Shown here: positions 18,447 to 26,526 of the stretch, in pieces | How positions within the stretch are numbered: position 1 is the first letter of the stretch | Layout: each line of letters starts with the position of its first letter | DNA from: Candidatus Hydrothermus pacificus | GTDB lineage: Bacteria; Hydrothermota; Hydrothermia; Hydrothermales; Hydrothermaceae | Direction: 5' to 3' | Assembly: GCA_002011615.1 (NCBI GenBank) | Contig: MTOH01000006.1 | Coordinates: 18,604 to 82,603 of the forward strand | DNA: 64,000 nt | Program-made: the position numbers and the translations under genes | The notes under the pieces: generated by a model | Database searches by the model: none | The model's input: only the letters and a program-made list of their open reading frames with translations | What the model was told of the DNA's origin: nothing

Positions 18447-18918
18447 CCCCTGTTTCTAATTTCTTTTATAATTAAAAAATTGAAGAGGATCAGGTAAACT
18501 CGATTTTTTTCTTGGTTTTTAAAGGTGGAGGGATTGTGGAAATGAAATTGCAGAAAATGAAAACGCACTTACCTCTCGAGAGAGTTCATACATGCTCCTC
18601 TCCTTTTTAAAAGTAAGTATTTTAATAATACAGGAAATTTTTTGATTTGTCAAGAGATATTTAAATTACAAAAAATAAATATGTAAAAAATGAATAAAAA
18701 TTTACACTTTTTAAAAATGCCAAGATTCTGAATAATTATGAGAGGGTTGAAAAGCAAGGATTTCAGGGTTTGAGTCTTCCAAATCCGCATAAAATAAGAC
18801 AACACACACTAAACGCGACAAATCCAATTAACCTATCTCGCATTTCGCGTAAGTTTCACCCGCTCGCATATTTATAAACTCAACAAACACGATTAACGCA
18901 ATAGATGCAAAAATGAAA
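18447..18918. other. Intergenic stretch of about 470 bp without a recognisable gene
   Basis: AT-rich. No open frame with coding character or RBS is seen on either strand. It lies upstream of the propeller-protein gene and downstream of hypE. It contains copy 2 of the 26-bp degenerate repeat (18877-18902) near the hypE stop, and A/T-rich runs around 18620-18700 that could hold promoter elements, but I could not fit a convincing promoter. Confidence 0.5.
18877..18902. repeat. Copy 2 of the 26-bp degenerate dispersed repeat
   Basis: 21 of 26 positions match 13821-13846. It lies 16 bp beyond the stop of hypE, similar to copy 1, which lies 19 bp beyond the stop of the FG-GAP gene. Confidence 0.4.
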
Positions 18919-19920
18919 TCAACAGATTCTGGGGAGAATTTCTCCGGAAGGAATATCAACTATTCTTCTTGCTCCTATCCGGGTTTCTATAAACACTTTA
19001 CCATCTCCTTCTTTAACCTCCCCTATTATCTCTGCATCTTTACCTTCATCAAATTCTTTTATAATTTTAAGTGTCCTTTCAGCATGTTTTTCAGGAACAA
19101 AAATTAAAAATTTTCCTTCATTTGCAACGTATAAAGGGTCTATTCCGAGTATTTCGCATGCTCCAATAACCTCCTCTGTCAGTGGTATTTTTTCCTCATA
19201 AATTAAAATTTCTGTTTTTGACTTTTCTGCAATCTCATTTAAAGAGGTTGCAACTCCTCCCCTTGTTGGGTCCCTTAAACAGTGAATTTCTACTTTTTCA
19301 TCAATTAATTTCTGGACAATAAAATTTAAAGGCTGTGTATCGGATTTAACACCTTCAATTTTTAAATTCTCTCTTTCTATCATAACCGCAATTCCGTGCA
19401 TACCAACAGGTCCGTTTATTATTATCCTGTCACCGGGTTTTACTGAATAAGGTGTTATATCAAGGGTGTGTTCTATTATCCCTATTCCGGATGTATTTAT
19501 ATAAATTCCATCACCTTTACCCCTTTCTACAACCTTTGTATCTCCTGTTATAACAAGAATTCCTGCTTTTTTGCTTGCATTTTTGATTGATTCCATTATC
19601 CTTTCAAGTTTTTCAAGAGAAAAACCCTCCTCAACTATCAAAGAGAGTGAGATAAAAAGAGGCTTTGCGCCCGACATCGAAAGGTCATTCACGGTTCCGT
19701 AAACAGATAGTTCACCTATATCTCCTCCAGGAAAGAAAATTGGTGATACAACATAGGAATCGGTTGTAAAGGCAAATCTTTTTTCTTCAATTTCAAATAC
19801 CGCAGAGTCATGTAAAACTTCAAGATACCTGTTTTTTAAAAAGGGAAAAAGGAATTTTTCTATTAAGTCTTTTGTTCCCTTACCACCGCTTCCCTCTGAA
19901 AGGGTTATAAATTCTTTCAT
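18919..19920 (-). CDS. hypE: Carbamoyl dehydratase HypE ([NiFe]-hydrogenase maturation)
   Basis: HypE accepts a carbamoyl group from HypF on its C-terminal Cys and dehydrates it with ATP to thiocyanate, the source of the hydrogenase CN ligands. 333 aa of the AIR-synthase/PurM-like family: LSEGSGGKGTKDLI at the start, TDSYVVSPIFFPGGDIGELSV, GDTKVVERGKGDG, and the diagnostic C-terminus PRIC with Cys333 as the last residue. No other hyp or hydrogenase gene is in the window. It starts 3 bp after the NtrC-type regulator, so it is probably co-transcribed with the two-component genes. Confidence 0.92.
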   Translation of the reverse strand: MKEFITLSEGSGGKGTKDLIEKFLFPFLKNRYLEVLHDSAVFEIEEKRFAFTTDSYVVSPIFFPGGDIGELSVYGTVNDLSMSGAKPLFISLSLIVEEGFSLEKLERIMESIKNASKKAGILVITGDTKVVERGKGDGIYINTSGIGIIEHTLDITPYSVKPGDRIIINGPVGMHGIAVMIERENLKIEGVKSDTQPLNFIVQKLIDEKVEIHCLRDPTRGGVATSLNEIAEKSKTEILIYEEKIPLTEEVIGACEILGIDPLYVANEGKFLIFVPEKHAERTLKIIKEFDEGKDAEIIGEVKEGDGKVFIETRIGARRIVDIPSGEILPRIC

Positions 19921-19923
19921 GTT

Positions 19924-21267
19924 TCACTCCTTCGAAATACCATATTTTTTCATTTTGTATCTTAAAACTCTTTCTGATATACCAAGTTTTTCAGCAGCCT
20001 TTGTCTGTATCCAATTGTTTTCCTCAAGAGTCTGAATTATCATTTCTTTTTCGATTTTTTCAAGGGTCTCAACCAATTTCCCGCTTTTTGAATATTCTCT
20101 TTTAAAATTTATAAAAGTGGGGAGGTGTTCTCTTTTTATATATTCACCTTCACATAAAACACAGGCTCTTTCAATTATGTTTTCAAGTTCTCTTACATTT
20201 CCAGGAAAATGGTATTTCATAAGTGACTTAAGAGCCTCATCGGTTATACCTTTTATCTCTTTACCTTCTCTTTTTGAATAAATTTTTATAAAATAGTCAA
20301 CTAATAAGGGAATGTCCTCTTTTCTTTCCCTTAAAGGTGGAATGTGTATTCTAACCACATTTAATCTGTAATAAAGGTCCTCACGAAACTTTCCTCTTTT
20401 CATCTCTTCTTCAAGATTCTTGTTTGTTGCACATATAATTCTCACATCAACAGGTATCTCTTCATTTGAACCGAGCCTCGTTATCTTTTTTTCTTCTATA
20501 ACCCTTAATAGTTTTACCTGGAGGGATAAAGGTAAGTCTCCTATCTCATCAAGAAAAATTGCTCCACCAGAGGCAAATTCAAATTTGCCTATTCTTTTCC
20601 TCTCGGCTCCTGTAAAGGCTCCTTTTTCATGACCAAAAAGTTCTGCTTCAACCAGTGTTTCAGGTAATGAACTTATATGGACAGGGACAAATTTTTGATT
20701 TCTTCTTTTTGAAAGATAGTGTATAGCCCCTGCGATCAATTCTTTTCCTGTTCCGCTTTCGCCCGTTATAAGAACATTTGCATCACTTTTTGAGGCTTTG
20801 AAGACAATTCTCATAATTTCTTCCATTTTCCCTGAAGCATAAATCAATCTGTCATAGGAATATCTTTCCTTTAAGATTTCTTTTAATTTCTTAATCTCTT
20901 TTTTGAGATTCAGGTTCTCAATTGCCTTTTTTATTAAAATTAAAAGTTCGTCGGAATTAATGGGTTTTGTCAGATAATAAAAGGCTCCTTCTCTCATTGC
21001 CTCTACTGCATTTTTTATATCACCAAAAGCTGTAATTATTATGATGGGAACAAGAGGATTAATTTCCTTCAGTTTCTTCAGAACTTTCATTCCGTTTATG
21101 TCAGGTAATTTCTGGTCAAGCAGAACAAGGTCAATATCTTCTTTTTTAAATTCTTCAATACCTTCCCCTCCCCTTTCTGATTCAAAAACATTGTAACCTT
21201 CTTTTTCTAGCAATTTTTTTAGAAGTATTCTCTGATTTCTCTCATCTTCCATAATAAGTATTTTCAT
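19924..21267 (-). CDS. NtrC-family sigma-54-dependent response regulator
   Basis: 447 aa. Receiver domain (1-120) with the phosphoacceptor Asp51 in LVLLDQKLPD and the Lys in YYLTKPI. Central AAA+ domain with Walker A GESGTGKE, the sigma-54-contacting GAFTGA (near residue 216), Walker B GGAIFLDEIGDL, and the R-finger region. C-terminal Fis-type helix-turn-helix (TKAAEKLGISERVLRYKMKK). The start overlaps the kinase gene by 4 bp. It should activate sigma-54 promoters; the target is unknown, but downstream hypE suggests a link to hydrogenase or electron-donor control (inference). Confidence 0.94.
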   Translation of the reverse strand: MKILIMEDERNQRILLKKLLEKEGYNVFESERGGEGIEEFKKEDIDLVLLDQKLPDINGMKVLKKLKEINPLVPIIIITAFGDIKNAVEAMREGAFYYLTKPINSDELLILIKKAIENLNLKKEIKKLKEILKERYSYDRLIYASGKMEEIMRIVFKASKSDANVLITGESGTGKELIAGAIHYLSKRRNQKFVPVHISSLPETLVEAELFGHEKGAFTGAERKRIGKFEFASGGAIFLDEIGDLPLSLQVKLLRVIEEKKITRLGSNEEIPVDVRIICATNKNLEEEMKRGKFREDLYYRLNVVRIHIPPLRERKEDIPLLVDYFIKIYSKREGKEIKGITDEALKSLMKYHFPGNVRELENIIERACVLCEGEYIKREHLPTFINFKREYSKSGKLVETLEKIEKEMIIQTLEENNWIQTKAAEKLGISERVLRYKMKKYGISKE

Positions 21268-22709
21268 TTTTCTTGTAAATAAACTTTAAAAATTTTTTCT
21301 CTTCCCTGATGAAGTTCTATTTTACCACCATGAATTTCCAGTATTTTCTTTGTAAGATAAAGACCGACCCCCATCTCATTTTTTGTGGAAAAAAAAGGTT
21401 CAAATATTTTTTTAACTTCTTCCTCAGGAATCTTTTCTCCGTTATCCATAAAGTTTATAATTTTAAATCCCCTTTTCTTCTCTATCCATATTTTTAAATT
21501 CTTTGCGTTAGCCTCAAAACTGTTTTTAATTATATTATTAAAGGCAATAAAAAGTAAATCCCTGTCACCATAAACCGTTTCTTTTTCATTTATATTTAGA
21601 GAAATTGCAAGGTCTTTTAAATTTTCTTTTAAATAGGTTATGGATTCACAGAGCAATTCCTTTAAATTTATTTTTTCTTTTTTTACTTCCATTTTTGTCA
21701 GCACTTTCATGGCGTCCATAATCTTTCTCATTCTTTCAACTTCTCCCTGAAGAATACCCTCACTTTCTTTTTCAAGGGTTTTTGAAAGCAGAGACAGGGT
21801 ATTCAAAGAATTCCTTATTTCATGAGCAAAGCCAGAGGATATTGCACTTATCTCCTTTAAAGATTCTACTTCTTTTTCTTTTTTCAAACTTAGTTTCTCA
21901 AATTTTAAAATTCCATAAAATGCAAAAAATTCCAGAAATCCAAAGATGAAAATTAAAACAATAAATATAAAGGTATTTCTGGATTTGAAATTTCCAAGAG
22001 GTTCAAGGGAAAAACCTGCTATAAATCTTTTGTCTCCCAGATTTCTTTCAATATGGTATATTTTTCCTGCGGGAGTTTCAATAAAATAGGTGCCTTCACC
22101 TTTTAAAGGCAAAAAACTTTCATAAACTGAAGTGTATAAAACAGGATTTTCTTTTTTATCCAGCACAGAGAAATAAACCATTTCTGAAAAGGAAAAAAGA
22201 TTATTTAAAGCCTCATAAATTTCAAGAAGGGAGCCCCCCTTTTCTTCTGAAAGAGCAAGAACATTAAGGGTATCGAGAAAAATGTTAACAAGAAGATATG
22301 GTTTATCGTCAATTGCAACAAGGGTATGCGTGCTTTTATTCTTTAAATTTTCTTCGTAAAAAGAATTTATCTCCTTTTCATATTTCTTTAAAAGGGTCTT
22401 TCCATTAATTTTATCTTTTTTTATAAACCAGATTCCCTGAATAAGATTTTTCTCAAGAAAATCCTCAATTTTTTTATAGCTTTTAATTCCATAAAAAACT
22501 CTATCTTTAATTTCTTTTAATTTTAATTCCACTAAATTTTTTTCTCCTTCTATATACTGGTTGATTAAAAGAGTAAGCAGATCAAAATTGTTGTGGAATT
22601 TTTCTTTATAAAGACTTTCAATATTTTTATTTGAAAAATACACGGCAGTAAAGAGAAATAGAGCAAAAAGCAGGAAAACTCCACCAAAAAAAATAACTCT
22701 TTTTTTCAT
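21264..22709 (-). CDS. Membrane sensor histidine kinase
   Basis: 481 aa. TM1 about residues 6-27, an extracytoplasmic sensor of about 215 residues without a family I recognise, TM2 about 245-270, then HisKA with His296 in SSGFAHEIRNSLNTL, and an ATPase domain with N-box NNIIKNSFEA, G1 FMDNGEKIP, F-box FEPFFSTK and G2 GVGLYLTK. Pairs with the overlapping NtrC-type regulator gene. The ATG lies 7 nt after a TATAAT, with no Shine-Dalgarno, so the mRNA is probably leaderless. Confidence 0.93.
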   Translation of the reverse strand: MKKRVIFFGGVFLLFALFLFTAVYFSNKNIESLYKEKFHNNFDLLTLLINQYIEGEKNLVELKLKEIKDRVFYGIKSYKKIEDFLEKNLIQGIWFIKKDKINGKTLLKKYEKEINSFYEENLKNKSTHTLVAIDDKPYLLVNIFLDTLNVLALSEEKGGSLLEIYEALNNLFSFSEMVYFSVLDKKENPVLYTSVYESFLPLKGEGTYFIETPAGKIYHIERNLGDKRFIAGFSLEPLGNFKSRNTFIFIVLIFIFGFLEFFAFYGILKFEKLSLKKEKEVESLKEISAISSGFAHEIRNSLNTLSLLSKTLEKESEGILQGEVERMRKIMDAMKVLTKMEVKKEKINLKELLCESITYLKENLKDLAISLNINEKETVYGDRDLLFIAFNNIIKNSFEANAKNLKIWIEKKRGFKIINFMDNGEKIPEEEVKKIFEPFFSTKNEMGVGLYLTKKILEIHGGKIELHQGREKIFKVYLQEK

Positions 22710-22716
22710 TATTTCA

Positions 22717-22745
22717 ATTATATGTTAATTTTTTTAAAAAATCAA
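22717..22745 (-). promoter_or_regulatory. Leaderless-type promoter of the kinase-regulator-hypE unit
   Basis: Minus strand: TTGATT (22745-22740), 17-bp spacer, TATAAT (22722-22717), then 7 nt to the ATG at 22709. It overlaps the end of the upstream barrel-protein gene (stop at 22734). Confidence 0.7.
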
Positions 22746-23735
22746 GCCGGCCTTTATGTTTAAAGCATTCTTTGTATATTCAAATTCCGAAATATTTGAA
22801 AAATTGAGTGTGTTTTCAAATTTTATATTTAAAAATAGATTTTTATTTAAAAACTTTAAAAGAGAAAGAGAATTTTTAATTTCTCTGTCATTTCTTTCAT
22901 CGTAGATGAAATTCTCCTTACAAAAGGAGGAGTTGAAGTAAATTTCCATAGCTTTTCTGATGAAGATTTTCCTGAATTCAACTCCTGCTTTTAACTTTTC
23001 CCTGATGAAAGCTTCCTCAAAAAAGGGATCCTGAGTATAGGGATTTTCTGGAAGAAAAATGATACCATCTGGGAAATTAAAAAATTCATATTCTAAAGAT
23101 ATAAAAAAAGAATGTTCAAAGTTTAAAGGAAAATCAAAATTAACTCCTGCTTCATAAAAATAGAAATTTTTATCCAGAAAATCTTTGATGCCGTGGGATA
23201 AAAAGGGGATTAAAAAGAAGTAAGGCATTGGTATCGAAATTGATGCTTTTGTAAAAAATCTTTGTTCATCAAGAGAATGAGAGATAAATTCTTTTCTGAA
23301 AAATTCCAGATTAACTGATAAAGGACACCTCTCTTTCAGATATACTTTGTAGAAATTTCCTGCTGAAACTTGGACGTGTCTGTAAATTTTATAAAAGGGT
23401 GTGTGAAATATATAAAAATTTGCATAGATTTTATCTTTATTTCCAAAATTTTTAAAGGTAAATTTTTTGGCAACTTGAAGTAGATTTTCAAAAATCAGGG
23501 TTGAATCATCAAAATTTAGAAGGTAAAAATTCGTTTCATTTTCGAAAGAGAAAAATAAACTTTTATTTATATAACCTTCCAGGTTCAAAATGTTTCCATT
23601 TTCTTTTCTGTTTAAAAGGTAAAGGTTGTCAGTGAGTTCATATGAGAAAGAAAGGGCGGAAAAAGCATACAGATTTTTAAATAAAGGGAGGAGCAAAAGC
23701 GCCCCTCCCAATATATTCTTAAAATATCCTACCAC
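22734..23735 (-). CDS. Putative outer-membrane beta-barrel protein
   Basis: 333 aa, no family recognised. GTG start at 23735 preceded by GGAGGT at 8 nt, overlapping the upstream gene's stop by 7 bp. The signal peptide reads MVGYFKNILGGALLLLPLF then LYAFS before the mature part. The rest alternates hydrophobic and polar residues with many Phe/Tyr, and ends in INIKAGLIF-like strands with a C-terminal Phe, as in outer-membrane barrels. The signal-peptide core is encoded by a terminator-like hairpin (23686-23709). Function unknown. Confidence 0.7.
   Translation of the reverse strand: MVGYFKNILGGALLLLPLFKNLYAFSALSFSYELTDNLYLLNRKENGNILNLEGYINKSLFFSFENETNFYLLNFDDSTLIFENLLQVAKKFTFKNFGNKDKIYANFYIFHTPFYKIYRHVQVSAGNFYKVYLKERCPLSVNLEFFRKEFISHSLDEQRFFTKASISIPMPYFFLIPFLSHGIKDFLDKNFYFYEAGVNFDFPLNFEHSFFISLEYEFFNFPDGIIFLPENPYTQDPFFEEAFIREKLKAGVEFRKIFIRKAMEIYFNSSFCKENFIYDERNDREIKNSLSLLKFLNKNLFLNIKFENTLNFSNISEFEYTKNALNIKAGLIF
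23686..23709 (-). terminator. Terminator-like hairpin inside the barrel-protein signal sequence
   Basis: Minus-strand RNA forms a 9-bp stem GGGAGGGGC with GCTCCTCCC (one G-U pair) around loop GCTTTT, followed by TTTATTT. It has the same 24-nt plan as the hairpin at 15322-15345. Here it lies 26 nt into an apparently coding GTG-started frame, so it could attenuate the downstream gene when translation is poor. Confidence 0.6.
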
Positions 23736-24460
23736 CTTCCTTTACCTCCACCCATTCTTCTTCCAGGTTTCATCTGAGAAGGTCCAGGACCTTTCCTGCC
23801 ACTCCACAGAGGAAATCCCTGCATATCCCTTAAAGTTATCTCTTCTTTTGTTTTCAGATTTCTCATTTCTCTTGCCATAATCATTTTTTCACCATCAAAT
23901 CTTATTTCAGAGCCTCTTATTTCAAGTTCATCTCCTGGTTTTATTCTGTTTTGAAGATACCATGATGGAGCAAGCCTTACCCTCAAAATTTCACCATTTT
24001 GGAGTTTAACATTAGCCTCCATTAGAAGAGAAGGCGAGACAAGGTAAACCTCTTCAACCTTCCCTTTCACAGAAACCTCTGTCTGAGGATTATAAAAGCA
24101 TCTTCTGGCACGTATTCTTGTTCTTATCCATAAAGGATTGTATGTTTCATCTCTTAATCTGAATCTAACATTGTTTTTAACCATTTCTTTCACCATAAAG
24201 ACATTTCTGTAAGTATATTTTCCTGTAAGCGTTATCTTTTCACCTTGTTTAAAATCAGTATTCAAAAACCAGGAAGGTCCCAGATGTGCTGTAACCACTT
24301 CTCCCTTTTCTGTTCTCATGTCAATCGCAACCACATTTACATTACCTGATGGTGAAAGAACCTCATATCTTTTCACCACCTCTCCTTTTATCTCCATCTC
24401 CTGCGAGGATAAACTGCTCATCCCCGCAAGGAGCATTGTCAGTGTTAAAAGTTGTTTCAT
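23729..24460 (-). CDS. Secreted protein with two tandem OB-like repeats
   Basis: 243 aa from the ATG at 24460, preceded by an ideal AAAGGAGGT; a further upstream frame to 24478 is unlikely to be used. Signal peptide MKQLLTLTMLLAGMSSLSS. The mature part is an internal duplication: each half has V-x-G-x-V ... L-x-PSWxL ... K-x-G-D/E ... M-x-x-E ... LRD ... PLW, a small beta-barrel layout like OB/DUF5666-type domains. The tail is Gly/Arg/Lys-rich. Periplasmic or cell-surface ligand-binding role possible; function unknown. Co-transcribed with the barrel protein. Confidence 0.75.
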   Translation of the reverse strand: MKQLLTLTMLLAGMSSLSSQEMEIKGEVVKRYEVLSPSGNVNVVAIDMRTEKGEVVTAHLGPSWFLNTDFKQGEKITLTGKYTYRNVFMVKEMVKNNVRFRLRDETYNPLWIRTRIRARRCFYNPQTEVSVKGKVEEVYLVSPSLLMEANVKLQNGEILRVRLAPSWYLQNRIKPGDELEIRGSEIRFDGEKMIMAREMRNLKTKEEITLRDMQGFPLWSGRKGPGPSQMKPGRRMGGGKGRW

Positions 24461-24553
24461 TTTGCACCTCCTTTTCACCTGATTTATATATATGAAATTT
24501 TTGTGCCAAACTTAAAAACTACTGATTACCAGTGATTTTTTAACTTCTATAAA

Positions 24554-24586
24554 TCGACAATTTTTGAAACCCGACAGATTTGTCGA
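24554..24586 (-). terminator. Possible terminator after lptF/G
   Basis: A 7-bp inverted repeat, TCGACAA (24554-24560) with TTGTCGA (24580-24586), begins 2 bp beyond the lptF/G stop. A shorter competing CGACA/TGTCG stem lies inside. TTTAT follows on the minus strand. Moderate strength; would end the proS-to-lptF/G operon. Confidence 0.45.
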
Positions 24587-24587
24587 A

Positions 24588-25703
24588 CTAATTCAACCTT
24601 TTCATCAAGATAATTCCAGCAATTAAAGAAATTATATTTGGAAACCATATTGAAATCCATGCATTTACCTTACCCGCATCAGCAAGTTCTTCTCCTCCTA
24701 CAAGGCATATATAATAAAAGGTGAATATAAAAAGGCTTATACCGAATGCTGTTCCATATCCTCCTTTACCAAATCTTTTTGCTATGGGAATACCTATTAA
24801 AATGAATACTATGCTTGCAAAGGAGATTGCAAATTTTTTGTGAAACTCTACCTCAAGTCTTTGAATCTGCAGTTTTATGTATTTGTTGTACTTCTCAACC
24901 TCTGCTTTTTTTCTAAATTTTTTTATATCTTTCAAAATCATATTGATGTTCATTTCTCTGTCGCTTCTTGATGTCCTTATTTTTCTGACATCCTCTTTTT
25001 CCAGCGGTATCTTCATGGTATATTTTCCGAAATCTATTTTTCTTAAAATTTCTTTGTCCTTTCCTGTTTCCTGAATAAAACCTTTTTCAAGTTTAAGAAC
25101 AAGAAACCTGTCTTTTTCTGAATAAATTTCCCCTTTATCCGCAACTATTATTCTGTAACCTTCTTTTGTTTTCTCGTTTATCTTCACATCTTTTATCTCG
25201 GATGTTTTTTCATCTTTTCTTGATATATATATTTTATAGTTATCAATTTGATTGAATATGCCTTCTTTTAATTGAATTGTTGGTCGCGATTGATATATAT
25301 CAAAGAGCAAATTTTTCAGCTTGTGATTGCTCTCCGGAACTGTGTAGGCATCAAAAAAGAACATTCCTGCAAAAAGCAGAATTGAGAAAATAAAAGGTCC
25401 TCTTGAAAGCCTGAAAAGAGAAATACCACAGGAAGAATAACCTATAAGCTCAAAGTCCTGAGCAAGCCTTCCATAAAGAGAAATGGACGCAACCAGGACA
25501 GCCATTGGAACTGTAAGGGCTATCATAAAGGGAAGTGAGAAACCTATAACCTTGAGAACCTCCATTCCTGGAACATTTTTTTTAATCAAAAGGTCTGCAA
25601 TGTCAAATAATTTGTCAAGAAGTAAAATCATCAATAGAAAAAGATTTGCGCCGATAAAGCTGAGAAGAAAAGATTTTAGTATATGAAAATCTATTCTTTT
25701 AAT
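24588..25703 (-). CDS. LptF/LptG-type lipopolysaccharide export permease with apparent ATT start
   Basis: Inner-membrane half of the LptB2FG transporter that extracts LPS. The membrane segments, periplasmic jellyroll (about residues 115-250) and C-terminal helices match the YjgP/YjgQ family. The first ATG (25634) would cut off the conserved amphipathic start and part of TM1: in frame upstream reads KRIDFHILKSFLLSFIGANL, the normal family N-terminus. Between the previous in-frame stop and 25634 there is no ATG or GTG, and the only TTG adjoins that ATG. ATT at 25701-25703, overlapping the PASTA gene's TAA, is the best-placed start (371 aa). F versus G cannot be decided here. Confidence 0.85.
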   Translation of the reverse strand: MKRIDFHILKSFLLSFIGANLFLLMILLLDKLFDIADLLIKKNVPGMEVLKVIGFSLPFMIALTVPMAVLVASISLYGRLAQDFELIGYSSCGISLFRLSRGPFIFSILLFAGMFFFDAYTVPESNHKLKNLLFDIYQSRPTIQLKEGIFNQIDNYKIYISRKDEKTSEIKDVKINEKTKEGYRIIVADKGEIYSEKDRFLVLKLEKGFIQETGKDKEILRKIDFGKYTMKIPLEKEDVRKIRTSRSDREMNINMILKDIKKFRKKAEVEKYNKYIKLQIQRLEVEFHKKFAISFASIVFILIGIPIAKRFGKGGYGTAFGISLFIFTFYYICLVGGEELADAGKVNAWISIWFPNIISLIAGIILMKRLN

Positions 25704-26496
25704 AATAAAGTTCTTCTTCCACTGTTGCTATAACAATATCAACCTTTGTGCCCTTTGGAACTTTTTTCCCTGCCCTCGGTGACTGGTCAATTATCATGTT
25801 CTCAGGGTGTTCTGTTGATAGAACTCTTTTTACTTTACCTGCATCAAGCCCCCTTCTTTCCAGTAAACTCAGGGCTCCTGGAAAGTATTTCCCCACAAGA
25901 TTGGGAACTATCACAAGGGAAGCACCTGAACTCACAAAAATTGTAATCGGTGTATTCTTTGCAACATTAGACCCCTCAGCAGGAAGGGTCTTGATCACAT
26001 ATCCCTTTGGTATTGAATCACTGTTTACCTTTTTTATTTCACCTATTACAAGTCCGGTATTGATTATCTGGTTCTGAGCAGCTGAAAGTTGAAGTCCTTT
26101 AACAAAGGGGATCTTTACCATCTCTTCCATTTTTTTCTCGCCCTCGCCTGCAATATATACATGTATTATTCCACCTTCAGGTAAAACAGAACCAGGAAGT
26201 GGCGACTGTCTCACAATTACTCCCTTTGGATATTCACCTGACGGCTCTTCTCCATCCACAACAAGGAAAAGCCCCTTTTGTTCAACAGTCAATTTTGCCT
26301 GATTTGGATGAACACCCTTTAAATCAGGAACCTCTATTTTAGTCCTTGTCTCCTTCACCGCTTCCTTTGTTATACCCCAGCCCGCAGGAGGAGGTAGTTT
26401 TGGCATTATGAAAAAGTAAAACCCGAAACAGATTATAACCGCAGAAAGAATGGACATAAAAAGAGAAATCCATATAACTTTTACTGCATCAATCAT
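25699..26496 (-). CDS. Membrane-anchored PASTA-domain protein
   Basis: 265 aa. One N-terminal membrane segment (about residues 8-32), then three PASTA repeats: VPDLKGVHPNQAKLTVEQKG, IPFVKGLQLSAAQNQIINTG and VPNLVGKYFPGALSLLERRG, each ending in VxVxIA-like strands. PASTA domains bind muropeptides or beta-lactams in kinases and PBPs, but no kinase or transpeptidase domain is attached here. Many bacteria outside Gram-positives carry such stand-alone PASTA proteins. It lies between the M16 peptidase remnant and lptF/G at the end of the infB operon. Confidence 0.9.
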   Translation of the reverse strand: MIDAVKVIWISLFMSILSAVIICFGFYFFIMPKLPPPAGWGITKEAVKETRTKIEVPDLKGVHPNQAKLTVEQKGLFLVVDGEEPSGEYPKGVIVRQSPLPGSVLPEGGIIHVYIAGEGEKKMEEMVKIPFVKGLQLSAAQNQIINTGLVIGEIKKVNSDSIPKGYVIKTLPAEGSNVAKNTPITIFVSSGASLVIVPNLVGKYFPGALSLLERRGLDAGKVKRVLSTEHPENMIIDQSPRAGKKVPKGTKVDIVIATVEEELYY

Positions 26497-26526
26497 TTTC
26501 CTGCCTCCTGTAAAATTAAGCTAATA

